Below, piece by piece: positions 58,881-64,000 of a DNA stretch of 64,000 nt. The translations under genes and the position numbers were made by a program. The stretch is from Chrysogorgia sp. JL179-B06 (Eukaryota > Cnidaria > Anthozoa > Scleralcyonacea > Chrysogorgiidae): positions 62,001-126,000 of the forward strand of contig JAYKKM010000199.1 of NCBI GenBank assembly GCA_035772405.1, given 5' to 3'. The notes below the pieces were generated by a model. It ran no database searches, was not told the DNA's origin, and saw only the letters and a list, made by a program, of their open reading frames with translations. Each line of letters begins with the position of its first letter. Positions within the stretch are counted from its first letter, which is position 1.

Positions 58881-61800
58881 AATATATATATATATATTAT
58901 ATACAATCCAACCTCGTATTGGCGAAAATGGTCCTGGAATCGGCTGGTCCATTCTATAATGCGATTGGCTTGTCATAAAACTCAAATAATTCAGCCGAGT
59001 ATAATTTATTCATTTAAATCTGAATGCTGTCTTTAAATTTTACTTCTTTTATGCTTCTTTGTACCTTTTGTAAGAGTTAACCATGGATGTATGGTGGATT
59101 ATTAAGCTTGTTAGCTGCTTTTATACCGACGAATGCTGACATGAACAACTCTGAAGAGCAGTGAATATTTCTCAATTATTCAGGTCAACAAAGTAGACAA
59201 AGGAAATGGAACAAAGACCACAACAATTATCATATCTAAACACCCAGAAATTCTGGGTGTCATGTGACCAGCCGATCCCCAGGGCCATTTTCGCCGACCT
59301 TCCACCGTGGAGGCAAAATGCGCTGGGAACGAGGTTGTATACAATCAATTATAAAGTAAATGTTTTGAACCTATAGTAACAACATCAGTTTTTCTCAAGA
59401 CAAAAACAATATAGAGAATCATACAAATTCTACAGTCCTTGTTCTAACTTACCTTTCGGTAAAATTCTGAACTCAACCCTTCTTCAATTCTTGGACCATA
59501 AACAAACTTTAAGACATCTTTCACAGTGGGAATATTTTCCAAGGTGACACCAGTTGGGTAAACTGAACTAAGTTGAACAAAAACGGAAACAAATAATTCA
59601 CTAACTGGACATGCAGGTACTGTACAAGGTCCGAATTAGCGCTTCGCAAATCGCAAATTGCTAAGTGATTTTGAAAATTTTGAAAATCTGCCAAGTGATT
59701 TTTCTGAGAATTGCGAAACTGATTTTAAGTATCCAAGTTCATCGTGGACGACGCAAGTGATGTAAACGTCAATTATAGGACTTAATGTTGTTACGCTATA
59801 CGTTGTAAGACGTTAGGTTACGTTGAAAGACGTTACACTACGTTGTAAGACGTTACGCTACGTTGTAAGACGTTACGCTACGTGGAAAGATGTTACGCAA
59901 CGTTGTAAGACGCTACGCAACGTTGTACGACGCTACGTAAAGTTATAAGACGTTACGCTACGTGGAAAGACGTTATGCTACGTTATAAGACGCTACGCTA
60001 CGTTATAAGACGCTACGCAATGTTGTAAGACGCTACGCAATGTTGTAAGACGCTACGCAACGTTGTAAAACGCTACGCAACGTTGTAAAACGCTACGCAA
60101 CGTTGTAAGACGCTACGCAACGTTGTACGACGCTACGTAAAGTTATAAGACGTTACGCTACGTGGAAAGACGTTATGCTACGTTATAAGACTCTACGCTA
60201 CGTTATAAGACGCTACGCAATGTTGTAAGACGCTACGCAATGTTGTAAGACGCTACGCAACGTTGTAAAACGCTACGCAACGTTGTAAGACGCTACGCAA
60301 CGTTGTAAGACGCTACGCAACGTTGTAAGACGTTACGCAACGTTGTAAGACGCCACGCAACGTTGTAAGACGCTACGCAACGTTGTAAGACGTTACGCAA
60401 CGTTGTAAGATGCCACGCAACGTTGTAAGACGCTACGCAACGTTGTACGACGCTACGTAAAGTTGTAAGACGTTACGCTACGTTGTAAAACGTTACGCAA
60501 TTTATTGTAAGACACTACGCAACGTTGGGAGATGTTACGCTACATTGTGACACTAAAGAAAAATGCGAAGCTATTTTGGAGCGCTAATTCTGATCCTGTA
60601 GTACTCAGCAAACAAATCGCTTATCAGGCCGTTTTGAATATGACCTTGACGTCATGTGCTGGGAAGTGTTGTATTTCATACTTTTGTACGCGAGGGCCAT
60701 GTATTGCCCAACACTGACCGCTTTAACCAGCACATGACATCGCAGTTCATGTGACACAGAGAGAACCCAACTTCAAACTAAAATATTCCGGTTATTTAGG
60801 TCACATACTTTGATCTGAAAGGTACTGTACTTATTTTTTGTTGCCAATGTTCTTTAAGACTGACTGATCTTTGCTCTTTACACATTTGCTCTGACTTTTA
60901 CATGATCAGTTAACAAAAATTTCAAGTTGTTTATACCCAGGGTCCGAATTAGCGCTCCAAAACAGCTTCGCATTTTTCTTTAGTGTCACAATGTAGCGTA
61001 GCGTCTTACAACGTTGCGTAGCGTCTTACAACGTAGCGTAGCGTCTTACAACGTAGCGCAGCGTCTTACAACGTTGCGTAGCGTCTTACAACGTAGCTTA
61101 ACGCCTTACAACGTAGCATAACGTCTTTCCACGTAGCGTAACGTCTTACAGCTTTACGTAGCGTCGTACAACGTTGCGTAGCGTCTTACAACGTTGCGTA
61201 GTGTCTTACAACTTAGCGTAACGTTTTACAACGTAGCGTAACGTCTTATAACGCAGCTTTTAACGCCTTCTAACATAGCGTAACGTCTTACAACGTAGCC
61301 TAACGTCTTACAACGTAGTGTAAAATCATTAAGTCCTATAATTGACTTTTACATCACTTGCGTTGCGTCCACGGTGAACTTGGTTACTTAAAATCATATT
61401 ATATCAGTAAAATACATGTATATATGTATATACCTAAAGTTCTCCTGAAGATAAATCCACATAGAATGCTATAAAAATAAATATAAATTAATTAATGTAT
61501 TAGTATGGGACGAAACCATTCAGCCAAATCTCTATTCTGGAACAGAGGGACCTGGAATAAAACTGCTTAAAAAGTGTCACACGACAGATGACGTGCATAC
61601 AGTTCTTGACAGATGTGGAAAAATTATTTTTGATGACTCATGAAATCCATGTACCTTTAGTTACCAGACTATACAATAATACATACATTGTATAAATTTA
61701 TTACACAACTTACATGGCGAAAGTTTAATACAAGAGGAGAAAAAACTGCCAAAGTAAAATTGTTGTATTCATGGTTAGTTGTCTTAACTGAGTCGCATAT
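42024..61800 (-). CDS. PUS10: PUS10 tRNA pseudouridine synthase, C-terminal 410 residues, 17 exons
   Basis: Exons in order: 61800-61714, 61468-61434, 59567-59453, 58754-58693, 57683-57635, 54648-54566, 54446-54361, 53529-53447, 52496-52454, 50969-50913, 47488-47356, 45148-45095, 44175-44112, 43689-43646, 43319-43221, 42406-42307 and 42062-42024 (stop TAG). All sixteen junctions keep phase (1233 nt). Recognised by PUS10-specific blocks: [33 protein letters not shown] with the catalytic Asp region, [50 protein letters not shown] and the end SIDVDWPP. The family makes pseudouridine 54/55 in tRNA; in humans it also acts in microRNA processing. Animal PUS10 is about 530 residues, so about 130 N-terminal residues, including the CxxC zinc motifs, are not placed; see 63861. 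The third exon's acceptor (59567 or a few bases inside) is uncertain. Confidence 0.93.
42110..42262. repeat. Degenerate CCATTCATC microsatellite
   Basis: Irregular repeats of CCATC/TCATT words in the last intron of PUS10. The ORF at 42036 crosses it. Confidence 0.7.
42785..42935. repeat. 34-bp minisatellite, about 3.5 copies
   Basis: Unit GCCGGGTTTTTAACACTCGT then GAAATGTTAAAATC. Intron of PUS10. The rest of 42410-43115 shows no exon. Confidence 0.85.
43320..43645. other. PUS10 intron; overlapping ORFs not supported
   Basis: Two sizeable ORFs overlap here on opposite strands (43536-43117 minus, 43367-43630 plus). The minus one includes the real exon 43319-43221 but in a different frame. Neither shows a domain. 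Confidence 0.5.
43905..44022. repeat. Dispersed repeat, partner of 41541-41625
   Basis: Also holds an internal inverted pair TTTTGACGTCATTGAG / CAATGACGTCAAAATT. Confidence 0.6.
44715..45031. repeat. SINE flanked by inverted 16-mers
   Basis: GCCTGCCAGATCTTGT at about 44715 and ACAAGATCTGGCAGGC at about 45016 are perfect inverted copies on either side of the SINE at 44789. This suggests the SINE lies inside an older foldback. Confidence 0.6.
44789..44978 (-). mobile_element. tRNA-derived SINE, family 1, copy c
   Basis: Same head (GTTGTGGTCTAGTGGTTACC) and body (GGTAAGACTTTCGGGTCTTC) as copy b, truncated in the tail. PUS10 intron. Confidence 0.72.
45284..45408. mobile_element. Foldback element, 125 bp
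   Basis: AAACTTATTTCAATTCATAA...CATCAGGCT and its inverse AGCCTGATG...TTATGAATTGAAATAAGTTT, followed by ATTTTATTTTATTAT repeats to 45450. Confidence 0.82.
45729..46206. mobile_element. Foldback element, family F2, copy 1
   Basis: Arms AAAGTGCCCCTAACCTCAAA...TTGTCTTGTTTGGAAGAAC and the inverse GTTCTTCCAAACAAGACAA...GAGGTTATGGCCACTTT, with inner ATATATCAGTTTGTTTGATA on both sides. 478 bp. ORFs at 45640 and 45905 are in the arms. Confidence 0.85.
46207..46585. mobile_element. Foldback element, family F3, adjacent to F2
   Basis: Inner arms GATATTAAGATTTGTTTGATA / TATCAAACAAATCTTAATATC (separated here by hyphenless pairing of 21 with one base beyond the quoted core), with TGACGTCAAAGTGAG on the right and TCACTTTGAGGTCAC on the left. 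Shares its interior with 27890-28090. Confidence 0.78.
46811..47228. mobile_element. Foldback element beside the PUS10 exon at 47356
   Basis: Left CCGGAAGTAGCTCGTGGCGG...CATCTTG and ACGTTATATAGTTTTAC; right GTAAAACTATATAGCGTGG and CAAGATGGCCGCCGCGAAA. The interior has three GGGCGTTCCC(G/A)CTCCCATT-type words (46890-46975). Confidence 0.8.
47510..47735. mobile_element. Foldback repeat of the 25464 family
   Basis: GTATTTTTCAACATATTGAAG, CTTATTTCTCTTTTTCATAT and CCAGTTCTTTTGAGAAC return inverted after a 30-bp centre. The minus strand at 47515-47545 reads GAAGAAGGACACATCGTCCG then AAAC, a hairpin like the PLE terminal motif. It starts about 20 bp upstream of a PUS10 exon acceptor. Confidence 0.65.
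48060..48410. mobile_element. G/C-ended MITE-like repeat
   Basis: CAATTTGCCCCGGGCCCCCA on the left and TTGGTCCCGGGCCCACTTTA on the right are imperfect inverted arms around an AT-rich middle. The 106-codon ORF at 48064 spans it and is not a gene. Confidence 0.5.
48905..50140. repeat. 12-bp minisatellite TAATGCTAATTG, about 103 copies
   Basis: About 1.24 kb of TAATGCTAATTG with point variants (GGCT, GTTA, GATT, ATCG) in a PUS10 intron. Because 12 is a multiple of three and no frame has a stop, it gives three false long ORFs: Cys/Asn/Ala-rich and Met/Leu/Ile/Val on plus, Leu/Ala/Gln on minus. The flanks hold direct copies of TGGGCTA...AGTGTAAACG at 48781 and 50277, and further GTGTAAACGC words. 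Confidence 0.97.
50310..50900. other. PUS10 intron, no further feature
   Basis: A short repeat of TCTTTACTAATAA (50445-50500) and otherwise plain AT-rich sequence. Confidence 0.4.
51150..52205. repeat. 20-bp minisatellite AATGTCTCACAACTTAGCGC, about 50 copies
   Basis: Variants AATCGGTCTCAC, CTTAATAGCGC, AAATTGGCGC and CTCAAAACTTAG recur in ordered groups, so there is a higher-order pattern of several units. It lies in a PUS10 intron between exons 50969 and 52454. Confidence 0.96.
52880..53352. mobile_element. Foldback element, family F2, copy 2
   Basis: Same arms as 45729 (AAAGTGC-TAACCTCAAAA...TTTTGAAGATTTTCGTTTC) with the inverse at 53260-53352. It begins about 380 bp after exon 52454-52496 and ends about 95 bp before exon 53447. 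Confidence 0.84.
53540..54240 (-). mobile_element. LINE 3' end with reverse-transcriptase remnant
   Basis: The minus strand encodes [19 protein letters not shown] then [16 protein letters not shown], typical of the region after the RT catalytic core in L2/CR1/Rex-type LINEs. It then shifts frame, and a short UTR ends GCGCTATATAAGAAATAAATT with (ATT)n at 53547-53570. Broken, 5'-truncated copy in a PUS10 intron. Confidence 0.78.
54660..54740. repeat. Left arm of an outer inverted pair around the PLE
   Basis: GTCTACTCCAAGCTCCACAA-TCCACATTCAC; its inverse GTGAATGTGGATTGTGGAGC-TTGGAGTAGAC is at 56946-56980. A TATG microsatellite (54872-54900) lies between this arm and the PLE. Confidence 0.7.
54975..55009 (-). 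ncRNA. Minimal hammerhead ribozyme-like motif, arm 1
   Basis: Mirror copy of the motif at 56799-56833: stem I TACT/AGTA, core CTGATGA, stem II GGGC-TCC-GCTC, GAAA, self-complementary ACGT and the GTC cleavage triplet. Confidence 0.6.
55340..56258 (-). pseudogene. PLE open reading frame, RT C-terminus plus GIY-YIG-type domain, 5'-truncated
   Basis: The open frame continues to 56389 only because it reads into the inverted arm, so the element's own sequence starts near 56255. From N to C: an RT-tail region ([22 protein letters not shown]), a Cys cluster [27 protein letters not shown] and [14 protein letters not shown], which is the PLE GIY-YIG endonuclease signature, and the end [13 protein letters not shown]. 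The RT catalytic core is missing, so the copy is non-autonomous. No internal stop. Confidence 0.85.
56799..56833 (+). ncRNA. Minimal hammerhead ribozyme-like motif, arm 2
   Basis: TACT (56799-56802), CTGATGA (56803-56809), an extra A, stem II GGGC/GCTC with loop TCC, GAAA (56822-56825), CGTC with GTC at 56827-56829, then AGTA (56830-56833), which pairs with TACT. Stem III is only the palindrome ACGT, as in the small PLE hammerheads reported to work as dimers. That report is recalled, not checked. Confidence 0.62.
56940..57060. repeat. Right arm of the outer inverted pair
   Basis: Inverse of 54660-54740 over about 45 bp (GTGAATGTGGATTGTGGAGC onward), then unique sequence. Confidence 0.65.
57119..57410 (+). 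mobile_element. LINE reverse-transcriptase C-terminal fragment
   Basis: Reads [20 protein letters not shown], then [17 protein letters not shown] and [20 protein letters not shown], the typical stretch after the RT core in CR1/Jockey-like LINEs. It is open for about 95 codons in the plus direction with no 5' part. PUS10 intron. Confidence 0.78.
57700..58117. other. PUS10 intron, nothing identified
   Basis: AT-rich, with GTTTTTAAGTTTTTAAG near 57970. No exon-like segment in the required phase. Confidence 0.4.
58118..58562. mobile_element. MITE-like repeat rich in TGGTATCC words
   Basis: Left end AAGGTTTGAGAT and right end ATCTCGAACCTG are imperfect inverted ends. TGGTATCCCA/CTGGTATCC recurs at least six times near both ends in both orientations. 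Confidence 0.6.
58812..58903. repeat. AT microsatellite
   Basis: TATATA/AATATA runs just left of the next element. Confidence 0.9.
58903..59345. mobile_element. MITE with TACAA-CCAACCTCGT ends
   Basis: Left TATACAATCCAACCTCGTA and GGCGAAAATGGTCCTGG...TCGGCTGG; right CCAGCCGATCCCCAGGGCC...ATTTTCGCC and AACGAGGTTGTATACAA. About 440 bp. It ends about 110 bp before the PUS10 exon at 59453. Confidence 0.75.
59629..60596 (+). mobile_element. Element with GGTCCGAATTAGCGC ends and internal 20-bp array
   Basis: Left end GGTCCGAATTAGCGCTTCG, right end GAGCGCTAATTCTGATCC (inverted). The inside is about 740 bp of a ~20-bp unit CGTTGTAAGACGCTACGCAA with variants (CGTGGAAAGACGTTACGCTA). 968 bp. Confidence 0.8.
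60941..61395 (-). mobile_element. Second element of the same family, inverted, shorter array
   Basis: Begins GGTCCGAATTAGCGCTCCAA, runs into GCGTAGCGTCTTACAACG repeats (about 17 units), and ends with the inverse of the 59700-59790 segment (CCTATAATTGACTTTTACATC). It ends about 40 bp before the PUS10 exon 61434-61468. Together with 59629 it makes a large inverted pair. Confidence 0.8.
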
Positions 61801-61938
61801 CTTAAAAAAAATAACAAAGAAAATACCGGTTACTTATTAACGGAATACATTAGGTCTGTATGGGAAAGTATGCAATTTCAAATTCATACTAATAATCTTT
61901 CCTAAAACATAGTTAAAATCTTGTTTGTTGGTCTTCAA

Positions 61939-62052
61939 ATGGACCCAGATATTTTCCAACAAAAACTAGCCAGGCTATATGAAAAACTTCAGGGCATGCA
62001 AAATCCTGCACTGGAAAATGAAATCAGCCATATAACTAGAATTATACAATAA
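61939..62052 (+). CDS. Possible 37-residue ORF or exon fragment
   Basis: Reads MDPDIFQQKLARLYEKLQG then MQNPALENEISHITRIIQ and a stop. The composition is strikingly protein-like (amphipathic, helical), but there is no recognisable family, no upstream exon and no splice site. The opposite strand is also open for about 34 codons. It lies in a gap upstream of the PUS10 exon at 61800. Confidence 0.22.
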   Translation: MDPDIFQQKLARLYEKLQGMQNPALENEISHITRIIQ

Positions 62053-62466
62053 CTTGTTTACTACGCGCATTCTCATTGGTTGTTGCCCATGATCTATTAG
62101 AGGACAGATGCGCGGATCACGCCATATCACGTCAGTCAACTGCTTTTATTTTTTTCATGCCCCAGAAATTGCCAAAGAGCTAATAAGCCTTTTGAATGGT
62201 TTGTTTTCAATTTTTATTGTATAAAACAAATAGATTCCATTTTGCCGTTGTCTGTTCAGTTTTAGTAGAAACTGACCATGGTCTATTACAAATGCTGCAT
62301 TCTGATTGGTTACTCAACCGTTGTCTATTCGTGATAGACAACGTTTGGGAAACGCGTTCAAAACAATGGCAGAAAACTCTCGTTTTGGGGAGGTTTCACA
62401 TGAGTTTTTGGATAATTTTTTGGAGAATGCATGATTTGTAATAGTCCACCAATTTGTTTCTACTAA

Positions 62467-62562
62467 AACAATTAGACAACTCATCCGCGTTGTCTATGAG
62501 CGAATAGTCGCCTTCGTTGACTATTCGCTCATAGACAACTCGGACTCGTTGTCTAATTGTTA
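62467..62562. mobile_element. Palindromic MITE, AACAATTAGACAAC family, copy 2
   Basis: AACAATTAGACAACTCATCC...TTGTCTATGAGCGAATAGTC and the inverse. Same family as 23053-23156. Confidence 0.78.
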
Positions 62563-62594
62563 AATAGATGCACAGAGGATGTCAGAACGTGGTA

Positions 62595-62859
62595 CTGCCA
62601 TTTGCAAGCGACCGTTAAGCGTGCGATTTTTTTCATGTTTGTTTACGTTTGAAAGTTGGACGTTTCACACGAAAACGTTGAACGTTTAAAAACAAATCAA
62701 TCAACTTGCGGCGTCATTTTGACAGGTTTCTTTGAACTGACGCCGCAAGTTGATTTATTTGTTTTTAAACGTTCAACGTTTTCGTGTGAAACGTCCAACT
62801 TTCAAACGTAAACAAACATGAAAAAAATCGCACGCTTAACGGTCGCTTGCAAATGGCAG
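62595..62859. mobile_element. Near-perfect palindrome, 265 bp
   Basis: The arms of about 120 bp differ at only a few bases, and the centre is TTTTGACAGGTTTCTTTGAAC. Confidence 0.85.
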
Positions 62860-63089
62860 TAAGAACATCAGTAACACCACTTTTTTGTTCTTACCGCGTT
62901 CTGATGTCATCTGTGCATCTATAACTGAACAGACAACGGCAAAATGGAATCTATTTGTTAAATATGGACCCGCAATATTCCCCTCGCTCACCTTTTCTAC
63001 CACTACCCCTGCCACCCTGACCCCTAGAGTTTATTTTCCCCATCCATGGTCCCTAGTGCCCAGACCGCATATTTGTATTTTGTAGTCTC

Positions 63090-63420
63090 TGTTGATAAGA
63101 TTTTGAACGTTATCTCTGCCAATATTTACTCAATTTCAATTCTGAAAATAGATTTGGAATTACCAAGTCTAAATACATTTCACACGTACCTATTATGTTA
63201 TGAGAATGTGCATACCCTTCGTAAAAACTGTTTATGTACTTAGAAATTACATGTAGTCGGTAGCCAGCCGGCCCGGCTGCTTTGTTGTATAATTTGAACG
63301 TAATATCTCGATCAATATTTAACCGTTTTCAATTCTGAAAACAGATTTGGAATAAGCGAGTCTAAATACATAACAAACGTGTACACTGTACAGTATACCC
63401 TTCGTTAAACCATACCTCGA
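63090..63420. repeat. Diverged tandem duplication, ~200-bp period
   Basis: TTTTGAACGTTATCTCTGCC...TTCAATTCTGAAAATAGATTTGG at about 63100 and TTTGAACGTAATATCTCGAT...TTCAATTCTGAAAACAGATTTGG at about 63291, each followed by GTCTAAATACAT and ATACCCTTCGT. Confidence 0.75.
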
Positions 63421-63860
63421 CTAAATCAGTTTGTCGGAGTGTTACCAATATACATCCTTTTAACTTACTGTACCTGTTTGGTTGGTTGGGTAACAGGCGG
63501 TCCGATTGGCTCCTGTTTGATTGGTTCCGTGGTGCTTGGAATAGGATCAGATTGATTGGTCCTATTGATCCTGATCCGCTTACCAATCGGAGCTTACCTG
63601 TACCCTTCAAACATCAGTTGCGGAACTGATGGAGCAATTCAGTCTTGTTAAAGAGGTGGGATCATATTGGTGGGTGCGTATTTCGTCCACGTTGAGCACT
63701 GTGCACTACGTCGTCTGCGCTTATTGCGTGACAATTACTTCGAATGCTATCGGATTACGATTGCGTTGCATTCGAGTGTCATACTCTTCTGCGTCATCGA
63801 TATCCTGGGGCGTATGCATCGTAGCACGTCTCCTTTGGTTTAACCTTGGTTATGACTAAC

Positions 63861-63970
63861 CTCATTAAAAACCTCTTTATATAGTTCATCAGATCACCAC
63901 TCGCCAATGGCCGTCCTTTGCATAATGCAAAAATATTGTGCGATTCAAACGGATCACCCAAAACGTCTTT
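63861..63970 (-). CDS. Candidate coding exon, possibly the 5' part of PUS10
   Basis: Minus strand, open for 36 codons, reading DVLGDPFESHNIFALCKGRP then LASGDLMNYIKRFLMR, ending at a fair donor (ATGAG|GTTAGT, phase 2). It lies 2.06 kb upstream of the first placed PUS10 exon. PUS10 begins with a CxxC motif, then a conserved FxG and a helix; the LG-DPF...IKRFL layout might fit the latter but the Cys pair is not in view. The acceptor is unclear and the window ends 30 bp beyond. Another gene's exon is equally possible. Confidence 0.3.
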
Positions 63971-64000
63971 TTACTTCCTTATAAGGAGTTGGTCCTAACC

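Larger units (their letters stand above)
62217..62965. mobile_element. Nested foldback complex
   Basis: The outer arms ACAAATAGATTCCATTTTGC...CAACTG region at 62226-62262 return inverted at 62923-62960 (GGCAAAATGGAATCTATTTG). Inside are a family member with AACAATTAGACAAC ends (62467-62562, related to 23053) and a near-perfect palindrome 62595-62859 (CTGCCATTTGCAAGCGACCG ... its inverse). Confidence 0.82.

Noticed and set aside
59790..61320. Second CRISPR-like regular array
   Set aside because: Contiguous ~20-bp units inside two transposon-like elements; no spacers.
62990..63090. Gly/Arg-rich minus reading followed by a GTGAGC donor as a missing PUS10 exon
   Set aside because: No CxxC motif, no clear acceptor, and the required phase could not be met.

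Overview
The window is animal nuclear DNA. Genes are split into many short exons with GT/AG boundaries, introns run to several kilobases, and the intergenic and intronic DNA is crowded with foldback elements, tandem arrays, tRNA-derived SINEs, LINE fragments and a Penelope-like element (PLE) with a GIY-YIG-type endonuclease domain. The repeat style, particularly the PLE with a small hammerhead motif and the many palindromic MITEs, suggests a marine invertebrate, most likely an anthozoan cnidarian. That is inference; no sequence here identifies the species.

Bases 1-19080 are a complex satellite of two alternating blocks. Block A is about 0.58-0.66 kb and occurs in runs of 2-4. Block B is about 1.6 kb in the middle of the array and about 2.4-2.5 kb in the diverged edge copies. 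Four of the five B blocks carry a 36-bp minisatellite, and four A-to-B junctions carry a MITE with long inverted repeats; the first junction lacks it. I found no gene in this part. Bases 19081-23570 hold scattered repeats, a possible small membrane peptide on the minus strand, a possible minus-strand exon related to part of block B, and a textbook non-autonomous hAT element with 8-bp target duplications.

Three multi-exon genes were assembled by hand from splice sites, codon phase and, for one, family recognition. (1) 23582-26841, plus: a 138-residue Lys/Ser-rich protein in seven exons, including a 23-nt microexon. (2) 30065-41210, plus: a 599-residue single-pass membrane protein with signal peptide, a furin-like site, one CUB domain, a transmembrane helix and a long acidic cytoplasmic tail. 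Six consecutive tail exons are all phase 2-2. (3) 61800-42024, minus: PUS10, the tRNA pseudouridine synthase, 17 exons covering the C-terminal 410 residues including the catalytic domain; the N-terminal ~130 residues were not placed. Genes 2 and 3 converge tail to tail, about 0.8 kb apart.

PUS10 introns are unusually loaded. They hold a 1.24-kb array of a 12-bp unit, a ~1.0-kb array of a 20-bp unit, the PLE with two identical 632-bp inverted arms (each with a hammerhead-like core), two LINE fragments, and two oppositely oriented elements whose interiors are ~20-bp tandem arrays. All exons nevertheless join in frame, so the gene looks intact. Almost all other open reading frames in the window are by-products of repeats.
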